64,000 nucleotides of DNA from Mesorhizobium sp. M9A.F.Ca.ET.002.03.1.2 (GTDB taxonomy: Bacteria; Pseudomonadota; Alphaproteobacteria; Rhizobiales; Rhizobiaceae), in the NCBI RefSeq assembly GCF_003952365.1, contig NZ_CP034443.1:1481001-1545000 (forward strand), written 5' to 3'. Under the pieces are notes generated by a model. The model saw nothing but the letters and a program-made list of their open reading frames with translations. It made no database searches and was not told the origin of the DNA. Position 1 is the stretch's first letter; each line of letters starts with the position of its first letter. Positions 25,401-33,944 of the stretch are shown here, piece after piece. Made by a program: the position numbers and the translations under genes.

Positions 25401-26080
25401 GATCTACGATCCTTCCGGGCGGCCAATATGGCCCCAAGGTTATCCGTCACCACAGTCACCACCTTGGCGGCCTCGTCATTGCCGATCCCGCGCCAGCCCA
25501 TGCGGCGCATCACCGCTTCGCGGCCGATGCGGAAATAGATGACCTGGCCGATCAGCGTGAACACGGTGAGCCGGGTAGCCTCGCTTTCTGCCGCTTCGCC
25601 CGTAGCCTGTTCCCAGATCAGGCAGAGCCGGCGATGCGTTGGCTCGAACACGCCGTCATAGATGCGGTCGAGGGCCGCCGTAGGATGCGAAAGCTCGCGC
25701 AGGACGAATTGCACGATCTCGCCGGCCTCCGGCCTTGCCACGACAAACATCACCATCCGCTCCAGCGCGGTGAAGAGTTGTGCCCGCGCCGCTTCGGGGT
25801 CGCTTGGCGCCTGCAGATTGCCGATCGCCTGGCCGGCAATGGTCTGGATGGTGTCGACGATATAATCGGCCGCTGCAGCGCGAAGTCCTTCCTTGCTGCC
25901 GAAGTGATAGGCAATCGAGCCGATATTGGCCTTGGCCTCAGCCGCGATCTCGCGCGTCGAGGTGCCGTCGAACCCTTGCCGTCCGAACAGCTTCAGCGCC
26001 GCGCGGACAAGTGCCGCGCGCGTCTTGTCGGCGGGAGATACCTCGCGACGCGGAATTTTGGCGTTTGTTGACTTGCTCAT
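25397..26080 (-). CDS. TetR-family regulator (CecR/DUF1956-type) of the exporter operon
   Basis: A 227-residue repressor. The helix-turn-helix lies at about residues 20-65: TRAALVRAALKLFGRQGFDG, then TSTREIAAEAKANIGSIAYHFGSKEGL. The C-terminal ligand domain resembles that of E. coli CecR, which controls ybhGFSR, a similar exporter. I chose the ATG at 26080 because longer starts lie within a palindrome that is probably the operator. It is the first gene of the operon it likely represses; the four stop/start overlaps make a single translational unit. The inducer is unknown. Confidence 0.92.
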   Translation of the reverse strand: MSKSTNAKIPRREVSPADKTRAALVRAALKLFGRQGFDGTSTREIAAEAKANIGSIAYHFGSKEGLRAAAADYIVDTIQTIAGQAIGNLQAPSDPEAARAQLFTALERMVMFVVARPEAGEIVQFVLRELSHPTAALDRIYDGVFEPTHRRLCLIWEQATGEAAESEATRLTVFTLIGQVIYFRIGREAVMRRMGWRGIGNDEAAKVVTVVTDNLGAILAARKDRRS

Positions 26081-26090
26081 GGTGAGCAAT

Positions 26091-26110
26091 TTAATCAATC
26101 GAATGATTAA
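26091..26110 (-). promoter_or_regulatory. Putative operator of the TetR-type regulator
   Basis: TTAATCA and TGATTAA form perfect 7-bp arms around six bases, starting 10 bp before the tetR start codon and in the 90-bp gap divergent to the CYTH gene. Position and symmetry suit a TetR-family autoregulatory site. Confidence 0.55.
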
Positions 26111-26170
26111 CGTCAACCCTAGCCTATCTCCACCTTGCCATCTCCAGCCGCACGCGCTTTAGTGCTGGCC

Positions 26171-26644
26171 ATGGTCAAGGAAATAGAGCGCAAGTTCCTG
26201 GTCTCCGGCAATGAGTGGCGGGATCTGGTCGAGGCGGACATCCGCATTCGCCAGTTCTATCTCGCTGCCGCGCCCGGCCGCTCGGTGCGCGTGCGCATCA
26301 GCGACGGCGCCTTGGCCAAGCTGACGCTCAAATTCGGCAGCGGACCCCGCGAACGCGACGAATTCGAATATCCGATCCCTCTGGCGGAGGCGCAAGAGAT
26401 GCTGGCCTTCGCGATCGGGCGTGTCATCGAGAAGACACGCCACCATGTTAGGCATCGCGGCTATCTCTATGAAGTCGATGTTTTCGGCGGGATGCTTAGC
26501 GGTCTGGTGGTCGCCGAGCTCGAGACGTCCGAGGACGTGCCGGACGAACTGCTGCCAGATTGGCTCGGCCGCGAAGTCACCGGCGAGCAGAGATTCTACA
26601 ACGCGTCGCTCGCCCTTGGGGGGATTCCGGAGATCGCCGCATGA
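26171..26644 (+). CDS. CYTH-domain protein (triphosphate tunnel metalloenzyme)
   Basis: A 157-residue single CYTH domain. The N-terminal ExExK triphosphate-binding motif is intact (Glu4, Glu6, Lys8 in KEIERKF), followed by RQFYLAAAPGRSVRVRISDG, LTLKFGSG and a C-terminal VAELETSED acidic strand that supplies metal ligands. Such enzymes hydrolyse inorganic triphosphate or thiamine triphosphate or bind polyphosphate. The ATG at 26171 directly precedes the motif, as usual. The stop overlaps the CHAD gene as ATGA, giving a split version of the CYTH-CHAD fusion known in other bacteria. Confidence 0.92.
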   Translation: MVKEIERKFLVSGNEWRDLVEADIRIRQFYLAAAPGRSVRVRISDGALAKLTLKFGSGPRERDEFEYPIPLAEAQEMLAFAIGRVIEKTRHHVRHRGYLYEVDVFGGMLSGLVVAELETSEDVPDELLPDWLGREVTGEQRFYNASLALGGIPEIAA

Positions 26645-27588
26645 GCTATCGCATCGATCCACGCCTGCCGTTGACCGGGGAAGTCAGGCGCATTCTCGCC
26701 GAGGAGATCGGCAAGGCGCTTGTTCATCTGGACGCGGCGCGCGACAGGCCGGAACAAGGGCTGCACAAGTGCCGTAAGCGGCTGAAGAACGTCCGCGCCC
26801 TGCTGCGCCTGGTCCGTTCCGGAGACGAAACATTCTGCGTGACCGAAAACCAGTGCTACCGACAGGTGGCGGCTCTGCTTGCCGGTCCGCGCGAGGCGAC
26901 TGCGCTGGTTGAAACAATCGACCGGCTGGCGGCAAGCTTTCCCGAACAGAGCGCCGGCGGCGGTCTCGATGCCGTTCGCGAGACGGTCGTCGCGCGCCAG
27001 CACGAATTGCATAGCGGTGCCGGCCTCGACGCTGCGATAAACGCCGCGATCGCCGCTTGCGAGGAGGGCATCAGCCGGACCGACAGGTTGGCCTTGCCCG
27101 ACCAGCCCGAACAGGCCGCCGATGTGCTTGCCGAAGGCGCCCGCATCACCTTGCGTCGTGCCAAAAAGGCGCTGGACAAGGCCGGCTCCCGCGGCGAGGC
27201 CGACGATTTCCACGATCTGCGTAAGGCGGCAAAGACCCACGGCATGCACCTGTCGCTGCTCGGAAGGCTATGGCCGACGCCGATCAAGGCGCGGCGCAAG
27301 GCGGTTGACGAACTCGGCGAAAAACTGGGCGAACTGCATGATGTGTTCGTCATGCGTGCACTTCTCGATGCCGACGACCGGCCGCTCGGCTCTCCTCAAG
27401 AAACGCGGCTCCTGGGCAAGCTTTTGAAACGTTCGGAGAAAAGCCTGAAAAAGGCCTGTCTCGCCGCGGCAGCTGATCTGTTCGGCGACAGCCCCAAGCG
27501 CTCGACAAGGAAACTTGCGCGCAAGGCGCGCGACGATCTGGCCGCCGCGCCGTGCGAAGACGCCAGCGCGCCCGGCACCGCTGGCTGA
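26641..27588 (+). CDS. CHAD-domain protein
   Basis: A 315-residue all-helical protein with the conserved histidine and basic residues of CHAD domains: LHKCRKRLKNVRALLRLVR near residue 40 and FHDLRKAAKTHGMHLSLLG in the second half, each carrying the HxxRKxxK-type pattern. CHAD domains bind inorganic polyphosphate and localise to polyphosphate granules. It overlaps the CYTH gene by four bases, so the pair probably acts together on polyphosphate or a related triphosphate. A C-terminal Lys/Arg-rich tail could add to anion binding. Confidence 0.9.
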   Translation: MSYRIDPRLPLTGEVRRILAEEIGKALVHLDAARDRPEQGLHKCRKRLKNVRALLRLVRSGDETFCVTENQCYRQVAALLAGPREATALVETIDRLAASFPEQSAGGGLDAVRETVVARQHELHSGAGLDAAINAAIAACEEGISRTDRLALPDQPEQAADVLAEGARITLRRAKKALDKAGSRGEADDFHDLRKAAKTHGMHLSLLGRLWPTPIKARRKAVDELGEKLGELHDVFVMRALLDADDRPLGSPQETRLLGKLLKRSEKSLKKACLAAAADLFGDSPKRSTRKLARKARDDLAAAPCEDASAPGTAG

Positions 27589-27649
27589 CGCGTTCCTCCG
27601 GTTCGGGATCATGGTCTAGACCGCCGGCTTGTGGTAATCGCCGTCTGGC

Positions 27650-28456
27650 ATGATCGAGACCGGTGACACGCTTCTGGACCGACTTGGGCGCTGGCTTGCC
27701 GGCCGGCTGCAGGAGGAATCGTCCGGCTACGAGCCTTACACGCCGTCCGATGCCGAAACGCTGCGCCGAACGCTCGAGCCCGGCGACATCCTGCTCATCG
27801 AGGGCAACCAGAAGATCTCGGCGGCGATCAAATACCTGACCCAGTCGACCTGGTCGCATGCGGCCTTCTATGTCGGCGATGCCTTGCCCGAACCGGCGGA
27901 CGGATCGGAACGACGGCGCCTGATCGAGGTCACGCTTGGCGAGGGCTGCATCGCTGTGCCGCTGTCGCGCTACCGCACCTACAACACGCGCATCTGCCGG
28001 GCGAGCGGCCTGGCGCCGGAAGATCGCGACAAGGTCGTTGCCTTCATGATCGGCAAGCTTGGCCTCAGATACGACCTCAAGAACATCTTCGACATGCTGC
28101 GTTATTTCTTGCCAACGCCGCCGGTACCGGTGCGCTGGCGCCGCCGCATGCTGGCTTTCGGCTCCGGCGATCCGACACGGGCCATCTGCTCGTCACTGAT
28201 TGCCGAGGCCTATGGCCAGATCCGCTATCCCATCCTGCCCGAGATCACCCAGGCGCCCGGCCGCGCCTCGGCCCAGTCGAACTATTCGCGCAAGGAAATC
28301 CTGCACATCCGCCACCACTCGCTCTACACGCCGCGCGATTTCGACCTGTCGCCCTACTTCCGCATCGTCAAGCCGACGCTGGAATACGGGTTCGACTACC
28401 GGCAGATGATTTGGGGCGACAAGGCTGCCGGTGCGGAGACCAAGGTCACCGAATAG
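27650..28456 (+). CDS. YiiX/YebB-like permuted papain-fold cysteine hydrolase
   Basis: A 268-residue NlpC/P60-superfamily protein of the circularly permuted type. The candidate catalytic His70 lies in STWSHAAFYVGD, after the GDILLIEGNQK strand, and the candidate Cys180 lies in AICSSLIAEAYG. No signal peptide is visible, so it is predicted cytoplasmic. Relatives include peptidases, amidases and lipid-modifying enzymes; the substrate here is unknown. It follows the CHAD gene by about 60 bp on the same strand and could be in the same transcript. Confidence 0.85.
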   Translation: MIETGDTLLDRLGRWLAGRLQEESSGYEPYTPSDAETLRRTLEPGDILLIEGNQKISAAIKYLTQSTWSHAAFYVGDALPEPADGSERRRLIEVTLGEGCIAVPLSRYRTYNTRICRASGLAPEDRDKVVAFMIGKLGLRYDLKNIFDMLRYFLPTPPVPVRWRRRMLAFGSGDPTRAICSSLIAEAYGQIRYPILPEITQAPGRASAQSNYSRKEILHIRHHSLYTPRDFDLSPYFRIVKPTLEYGFDYRQMIWGDKAAGAETKVTE

Positions 28457-28464
28457 TAGCTCGT

Positions 28465-29271
28465 CTATGCTAGCAGCGGGTGTCGTCCCTTCGCGGCGGC
28501 AGCGGACCGGTCATTCGCTTGCGCGCCGGCATCGCGTGGATGCGGCCCGATCGGCATGATCACTGGGAACGGCGTTGCACCAAAAGCAAAAGTCCATTTG
28601 TAACCGACCAGCCCGTCTTCGGGCGTCGTGTGCTGGTCGTGATGGGCAAGCAGCTTGGCGCGGTCCGCCAGTTCCTCCGCCTCGCGCCTCACCATTTCCG
28701 CCGTCTCCGGCCGCATCCGCCTGGAGAAGCTGACGAACGTCGCCTCACGCTCCAGATGCGTGATCGCCCAGCCGACGAAATTCTTGTTGGTCATCTCGAA
28801 AAGCGGCCTGAGCGGCCCTTCGAAATTCCACTGGATGGGCGTCTCGACCAGTAGCCGGGCCGACAGGCCACGGCCGAGCGCGACTAGGCCCAGTTCCTCC
28901 AGGTCACGCAGATAGAGGAACATCGAAGCCTCGCTCAACCCTTGTGAGCGCATGATGCCTTCGGGCGTGAATTTTTCGGAAAGCATGACGAAGATGAAGA
29001 GCAGCGCCGGCCGACCGGCGAGCTTGCGTTCGATCTCCGGCGCGATGTGATTGACGGGGCCAGGCCCCCTGTTCATCGAGCCGAGCACGTTTTCCAGCTC
29101 GACGCCGGCAGCGGTGCAGATCTCCATCAGCCGGTCGAGTTTGCAGTTGCGTTCGTGAAACATACGCTTCACCGTCGGCTCGGAAACGCCCATGCGCTCG
29201 GCAAGCACACGATAGCTGACGCCTTTGGCCTTCAGCGTCCGCTTCAGCGCCTCGAAGATCAGGCCGTTCAT
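28465..29271 (-). CDS. XRE-family helix-turn-helix regulator with C-terminal sensor domain
   Basis: A 268-residue regulator. Residues 1-70 form a Cro/CI-type helix-turn-helix (LIFEALKRTLKAKGVSYRVL, RMGVSEPTVKRMFHERNCKL). The remaining 200 residues have no family I recognise; related proteins carry this domain after an XRE head. A GTG at 29280 is possible, but the ATG at 29271 has GAGG about eight bases upstream and is preferred. It is divergent from the SMP-30 gene across a region with a perfect GTATCGA palindrome and one extra half-site, so it probably autoregulates and controls its neighbour. Confidence 0.85.
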   Translation of the reverse strand: MNGLIFEALKRTLKAKGVSYRVLAERMGVSEPTVKRMFHERNCKLDRLMEICTAAGVELENVLGSMNRGPGPVNHIAPEIERKLAGRPALLFIFVMLSEKFTPEGIMRSQGLSEASMFLYLRDLEELGLVALGRGLSARLLVETPIQWNFEGPLRPLFEMTNKNFVGWAITHLEREATFVSFSRRMRPETAEMVRREAEELADRAKLLAHHDQHTTPEDGLVGYKWTFAFGATPFPVIMPIGPHPRDAGAQANDRSAAAAKGRHPLLA

Positions 29272-29297
29272 GGGATGCACCTCGTTCGCGCGATTTG

Positions 29298-29346
29298 GTA
29301 TCGATATTCGATACTAGATGCAATCGACCTTCCAGAAAAGTATCGA
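29298..29346. promoter_or_regulatory. Putative operator region with GTATCGA/TCGATAC sites
   Basis: GTATCGA (29298-29304) and TCGATAC (29308-29314) are perfect arms around TAT. A third half-site GTATCGA occurs at 29340-29346, 42 bp after the first. The cluster lies between the divergent XRE and SMP-30 genes. Spacing of about four helical turns fits cooperative binding of a dimer plus monomer or a looped complex. Confidence 0.6.
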
Positions 29347-29385
29347 ATTGCCTAGCTCTTCGCCACCACGCAGGAGACTATAGCC

Positions 29386-30243
29386 ATGAAGACTTTCATC
29401 ACCTCGACATTCCTCGCCATCGTCGGTGCCGTGTCGCTGCCCGCTGCCCAGGCCGGCGAAATCTGGCGCGCCTCCGGTCTCGAACAGCCTGAATCGGCGC
29501 TCTTCGACGCAGCCAACAACCGCATCATCGTCTCCAACATCATCGGCAATCCTCTCGAGGCCGACGGCAACGGCTATTTGTCGGTGCTGTCCCCGGATGG
29601 CAAGACGATCACCCGGCACTGGACCGGGCGTATGGATGCGCCCAAAGGCATGGCGATCTCCGGCGGCAAGCTTTATGTCGCAGACATCACGAAAATCCGC
29701 GTCGTCGATCTCGCCAGCGGCAAGCTCGTCTCGACCATCGACGTACCGAATGCCGTCTTCCTCAACGACGTGACCGCAGACGCTTCCGGCAAAGTCTATG
29801 TCACCGACATGCTGGCCGATGCGATCTACCGCATCGATGGCGACAAGCCGGAACTGTTCGTCAGAGATGCGACACTTGCTTCGCCCAATGGCATTTTCGC
29901 CGATGGCGGCCGGTTGATCGTCGCGTCCTGGGGCAAGGGCATCAAATCAGACTTCAGCACCGCCGAGCCGGGCGGCCTGCTTGCAGTCGATCTCGCCACG
30001 AAGGCGGTCACGCCGCTGCCCGGCGCGCAAAAATTTGCCGACCTCGACGGCGTCATCGCCAACGGCGACAGCATCTACGCCACCGCCTACATGACCGGCA
30101 CGCTCTATCGCTACAAGGACGGCGGCACGCCCGAGGTGGTTGCGCATCTCAAGCCGGGCAGCGCCGACATCGGCACCGACGGCGAAAGGATCTTCGTGCC
30201 GTTGATGAGCGAGGGCGAGGTGGCGGCGCTGACGCTCGACTGA
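29386..30243 (+). CDS. Exported SMP-30/gluconolactonase-type beta-propeller protein
   Basis: A 285-residue protein with a Sec signal peptide cleaved near AAQA-GEIWR (about residue 23). The mature part has propeller blades with repeated 'DGxxYVxD' turns: PESALFDAANNRIIVSNIIG, KLYVADITKIRVVDL, GKVYVTDMLADAIYRI, SPNGIFADGGRLIVA. Lactonases of this fold use an Asn/Asp/Glu calcium site; I see N171-like and D/E candidates but not a decisive set, so it may be a structural or binding YncE-like propeller. CAGGAGAC precedes the ATG. Regulation is probably by the divergent XRE protein. Confidence 0.85.
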   Translation: MKTFITSTFLAIVGAVSLPAAQAGEIWRASGLEQPESALFDAANNRIIVSNIIGNPLEADGNGYLSVLSPDGKTITRHWTGRMDAPKGMAISGGKLYVADITKIRVVDLASGKLVSTIDVPNAVFLNDVTADASGKVYVTDMLADAIYRIDGDKPELFVRDATLASPNGIFADGGRLIVASWGKGIKSDFSTAEPGGLLAVDLATKAVTPLPGAQKFADLDGVIANGDSIYATAYMTGTLYRYKDGGTPEVVAHLKPGSADIGTDGERIFVPLMSEGEVAALTLD

Positions 30244-30328
30244 GAAATGCCTGATCGCTAGCCTGCCCCACGGCCGGCGATCAGATCGCGGACGGATCGC
30301 TGTTCTGAGCCGAAGCTCTCCCGTCGGT

Positions 30329-31021
30329 TCAGGCGTCATCTCCCTGCCCGCGCCGTCGCTGTAGCGTCCGTGCGGCGAGCCAGCACAGCATCGCCCAGGC
30401 GAAGCCGGCGCACCACCCGGCCAGCACGTCGGACGGCCAATGAACGCCGAGATAGATGCGGCTGATGCCGACCAGCACTGTCGTAAGCACGGCAAGTGCC
30501 AGCACATAGATCTTCGTCGTCCGCCCAGGCAGGAAGCGCGCCGCCATGCTGCCCAGCGTGAGATAGGTCACCGCCGACAGCATGGCATGGCCGCTCGGGA
30601 AGGAGAGCGACGCCACGTCGGCGAGATGCGAGACGAGCTCCGGGCGCGGCCGGTCGATACCGGCTTTCAGCAGGCTCGACAGAGCCTGACCACCCGCCAC
30701 CGCCACGAAGATGAGAAGCGCTGTTCCCTGCCTGCGGATCAGGAGCAGATAGACGGTCACTGCCACTGTGATTAGCCCGAGCACGCTGACGCTGCCGAGA
30801 CTGGTGATGTCGCGCATCGCCCCTTCCAGCCACGCCGGGCCGACCGGATTGTCGGGCTGGCCGGCTTCGCGGAAGGCGAGCAGGATTTCGGTATCGAAGG
30901 CGTGCGGGGTGGTGGCTAGCGCCGCCTCCATCAGCTCCTCGAACCCCCACAACCCGCCGGCAATGACCAGCCCGGCCAGCAACACCGGGAATTCGATCCA
31001 GTTGAGCAGCGGGTTCTTCAT
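30329..31021 (-). CDS. PAP2-family membrane phosphatase
   Basis: A 230-residue protein with about six membrane segments and the three-part PAP2 phosphatase signature: KAGIDRPRPE (KxxxxxxRP-like), PSGHAMLS (catalytic His) and SRIYLGVHWPSDVLAG (SRxxxxxHxxxD with the second His). The active site would face the periplasm. Such enzymes dephosphorylate phosphatidic acid, undecaprenyl diphosphate or phosphatidylglycerophosphate; substrate not determined. It is convergent with the SMP-30 gene. Confidence 0.92.
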   Translation of the reverse strand: MKNPLLNWIEFPVLLAGLVIAGGLWGFEELMEAALATTPHAFDTEILLAFREAGQPDNPVGPAWLEGAMRDITSLGSVSVLGLITVAVTVYLLLIRRQGTALLIFVAVAGGQALSSLLKAGIDRPRPELVSHLADVASLSFPSGHAMLSAVTYLTLGSMAARFLPGRTTKIYVLALAVLTTVLVGISRIYLGVHWPSDVLAGWCAGFAWAMLCWLAARTLQRRRGQGDDA

Positions 31022-31097
31022 CGAGCCGATCGTCCCCTAACGCCGCGCATCCTTTTTGGACATGCAAAAGGACGCTGTAGCGCTTTGATTCTTGTGC

Positions 31098-31136
31098 CAT
31101 GACCCCAAGAAAATCGATTTCGATCTTGGGATCATG
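31098..31136. repeat. Intergenic palindrome 'CATGACCCCAAGA/TCTTGGGATCATG'
   Basis: The arms CATGACCCCAAGA (31098-31110) and TCTTGGGATCATG (31124-31136) pair with one mismatch around AAATCGATTTCGA. It lies between the EamA-like and PAP2 genes, both minus strand. A half copy lies before lysE. On RNA it would form a stable hairpin and may end transcription of the upstream gene. Confidence 0.7.
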
Positions 31137-31141
31137 CGCAA

Positions 31142-31552
31142 CTACAGTCTTTGCAGATAGGGACCGAGCGTGATCAGCGCTACTGCCGCGACAGCGAGCA
31201 CAATGCCGGTCGCCTGCAAGGCGTTGACGCGCTCGCCGAAGAAAGCCAGTGCCACCGCGTTCACCGACACCAGCTGAATCACCGCCGACAGGCTGAACGA
31301 CACCGACATGCCGAATTCCCGGATCAGCCTCAGCATGACCAGATTGCCCAGCGAATAGAGCACCAGCGTGAGCGCGATCTTGCCGAAGCTTGGCGCCAGT
31401 CCCCATTGCTTCGCCGCCGTCGCCGCCAGCAGGAAGATCACTGTCGAAATGCCGAGCTGCACAGTCCCCAGAAACTCACTTTTCACCCCTCCTGATGCGG
31501 CCTTTGCCGCGCCTGCCGCAGATCTTGTTTCCGAAGCGTCGGTCGCGGTCAA
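31142..31552 (-). CDS. EamA/SMR-like four-segment membrane protein
   Basis: A 136-residue protein with four hydrophobic segments, the size of one EamA half or an SMR unit: GTVQLGISTVIFLLAATAA, IALTLVLYSLGNLVMLRLI, VSFSLSAVIQLVSVNAVALA, ALQATGIVLAVAAVALITLG. The GERVNALQATGIVLAVAAV ending is typical of DMT-superfamily proteins. The start is unclear: the longest frame uses TTG at 31552, while a GTG at 31486 has AGGAGG right beside it. Probable substrates are small metabolites or lipids; unknown. Confidence 0.75.
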   Translation of the reverse strand: MTATDASETRSAAGAAKAASGGVKSEFLGTVQLGISTVIFLLAATAAKQWGLAPSFGKIALTLVLYSLGNLVMLRLIREFGMSVSFSLSAVIQLVSVNAVALAFFGERVNALQATGIVLAVAAVALITLGPYLQRL

Positions 31553-31682
31553 GCGGGCTGATCAAGGACACGAATCGGAGGTGGAAATTGGCCGGCAACG
31601 TCATCAAACTGTGATCTGCTGGCGATACGCGGTCGGATAGGCAGCACGCTCCAGCCATCCCGAAGAAGCCAGAGGCAAGCCC

Positions 31683-33674
31683 ATGACCGGACATCTTTCC
31701 CCAAACGCCCATTTCCGCACCAGCCTGCTTGAGGAAAACGATGGGCCAGGAGCCAATCGTACCGACAACCGCACGATGGGTGAGATCATCGCCGCGCGTT
31801 TCTCGCGCCGTGGCTTCCTGCAGGGATCGCTCGCGGCAACCGCCATCGCCGTTACCGTCAGCCCGCTCGCGCTGATCCTCGCCGACGATGCCCGCGCCGG
31901 CGGCGGCTCGGCCTTCACCTTCGACGAGGTCGAGGCGGGCATCGATGACAAGCACCATGTCGCCGCCGGGTACGACGCCGACGTGCTGTTGCGCTGGGGC
32001 GATCCGCTGTTTGCCGATTCGCCGGAATTCGATCCGACAAAACAGTCGTCGGACGCCCAGGCCAAACAATTCGGCTACAACAACGACTATGTCGGCTATA
32101 TTCCGCTCGACGGATCGGCCGAGCATGGCCTGCTGGTGGTCAACCACGAATACACCAACCCGCATCTGATGTTCCCGGGCCTCGTCACCATCGTCGAGGG
32201 CGAGGCCAAGCAGGCGCCGCTGAGCAAGGAACAGGTCGATGTCGAGATGGCCGCGCATGGCGGCACCATCGTCGAGATCCGCAAGGTATCAGGCAAATGG
32301 CAAGTGGTGCGCGACGGCAAGCTCAACCGCCGCATCACCTCCAATACCGAGATGGCGCTGTCCGGCCCGGTCGCCGGCCACGACCGCGTCAAGACCAGTG
32401 CGGACCCGACAGGGACGAAAGTCATCGGCACCGTCAATAATTGCGCCGGCGGCGTCACGCCGTGGGGCACCTATGTCATGGCCGAGGAAAACATCCATGG
32501 CTATTTCTCGGGCGAGCTGCCGGAAGGCCACAAGGAAGCGGCCAATAACAAGCGCCTGGGCATTCCTGAAGGCTCCTATGAATGGGCGGCGCATTACGAC
32601 CGTTTCGACATCGGCAAAGAACCGAACGAGCCCAACCGCTTCGGCTGGATCGTCGAGGTCGACGTCGACGATCCGACCTCGATGCCAAAGAAGCGCACCG
32701 CTATGGGCCGCTTCAAGCACGAGGGCGCCGAATCGATCGTCGCCGGGGATGGCCGGGTCGTCTTCTATCTCGGCGACGACGAGCGCTTCGACTATGTCTA
32801 CAAGTTCGTCACTACAGGCACGTTCAACCCCGATGATCGCACCGCCAACATGGATCTTCTCGACGACGGCACGCTCTACGTCGCCAAATTCGCCGAGGAC
32901 GGTACGCTTGAATGGCTACCGCTGGCTCACGGCCAGGGCCCGTTGACCGCCGAAAACGGCTTTGCCAGCCAAGCCGACGTGTTGATCGAAACGCGCCGTG
33001 CCGCCGATCTGCTTGGCGCCACCAAGATGGACCGCCCCGAGGACATCCAGCCCAATGCCGCCAATGGCAAGGTCTATGTCATGCTGACCAACAATTCGAA
33101 GCGCAAGGCCGACCAGGTCGACGCCGCCAACCCGCGCGCCGAAAACGCCTTCGGCCACATCATCGAGATCGTTGAGGACGGTGGCGATTTCACCGCCACC
33201 AAGGGCAAGTGGGAAGTGCTCCTGAAATGCGGCGATCCTTCGGTGGCTGAGGTCGGCGCCACCTTCTCGACGGCAACCAGCGCCAACGGCTGGTTCGGCA
33301 TGCCGGACAATTGCGCCGTCGATTCGGCCGGCCGTCTCTGGGTCGCCACCGACGGCCAGGGTCCGAAAGCCACCGGCCGCACCGACGGCCTGTGGGCGGT
33401 CGATACGGAAGGACCGGCGCGAGCCACCTCGAAGCTGTTCTTCCGCGTACCGATCGGCGCCGAAATGTGCGGTCCGCTGTTCGCGCCGGACGACCAGACC
33501 GCCTTCGTCGCCGTCCAGCATCCGGCCGACGGCGGCGAAGACTGGGAGGCTTTTGGCCGTCCCTCCTATTATGAGGACTTGTCGACCCGCTGGCCCGACT
33601 TCAAACCCGATATGCCGGTGCGGCCGTCGGTCGTCGCCATCACCAAACAGGGCGGCGGCAAGATCGCGGTCTAG
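31683..33674 (+). CDS. phoX: PhoX-family phosphatase (DUF839), Tat-exported
   Basis: A 663-residue alkaline phosphatase of the PhoX/DUF839 type, which uses calcium and iron rather than zinc. The Tat motif SRRGFLQGS (Arg42-Arg43) is followed by a hydrophobic stretch and AGGGSAF, so the protein is exported folded. The body has the family features NHEYTNPHLM, NNCAGGVTPWGTYVMAEENIH, a GHDRVKTSADPTGT block, and a late DNCAVDSAGRLWVATDGQ. I see no convincing PHO box upstream, although phoX genes are usually phosphate-regulated. A strong terminator follows at 33713-33749. Confidence 0.9.
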   Translation: MTGHLSPNAHFRTSLLEENDGPGANRTDNRTMGEIIAARFSRRGFLQGSLAATAIAVTVSPLALILADDARAGGGSAFTFDEVEAGIDDKHHVAAGYDADVLLRWGDPLFADSPEFDPTKQSSDAQAKQFGYNNDYVGYIPLDGSAEHGLLVVNHEYTNPHLMFPGLVTIVEGEAKQAPLSKEQVDVEMAAHGGTIVEIRKVSGKWQVVRDGKLNRRITSNTEMALSGPVAGHDRVKTSADPTGTKVIGTVNNCAGGVTPWGTYVMAEENIHGYFSGELPEGHKEAANNKRLGIPEGSYEWAAHYDRFDIGKEPNEPNRFGWIVEVDVDDPTSMPKKRTAMGRFKHEGAESIVAGDGRVVFYLGDDERFDYVYKFVTTGTFNPDDRTANMDLLDDGTLYVAKFAEDGTLEWLPLAHGQGPLTAENGFASQADVLIETRRAADLLGATKMDRPEDIQPNAANGKVYVMLTNNSKRKADQVDAANPRAENAFGHIIEIVEDGGDFTATKGKWEVLLKCGDPSVAEVGATFSTATSANGWFGMPDNCAVDSAGRLWVATDGQGPKATGRTDGLWAVDTEGPARATSKLFFRVPIGAEMCGPLFAPDDQTAFVAVQHPADGGEDWEAFGRPSYYEDLSTRWPDFKPDMPVRPSVVAITKQGGGKIAV

Positions 33675-33712
33675 AGTCCATGTCGCTCTAAGGCGCACGC
33701 CGATAATCGTGA

Positions 33713-33749
33713 AGGAGGGGTTCGGCTCGACCGAAGCCCCTCCTTTTTT
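33713..33749 (+). terminator. Rho-independent terminator after phoX
   Basis: GGAGGGG plus TTCGG pairs with CCGAA plus GCCCCTCC around a CTCGA loop, with one bulged base, followed by a run of six T. It lies 39 bp after the phoX stop. Confidence 0.85.
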
Positions 33750-33944
33750 ATGCCCAATTGTCAGGTTTTATGCTCCCGCTCAAGTATCGCTGCCGCCAAT
33801 TCATCGGTGTTCACCGCGCCGGTTGCGTTCTGTTGGGCACATGCGCGATATGATCGACAATCAGACCGCCCAAAGCGATTGATTCGGAGCCCGCGGGCTG
33901 GCGGGTATTCTTAATACCGAAGCGCGGCACGCGGAATCTCGATC

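Noticed and set aside
31600..31640. Possible PHO box upstream of phoX
   Set aside because: CTGTGAT-CTGC-TGGCGAT matches the first half of the PHO consensus but only about three of seven bases in the second.
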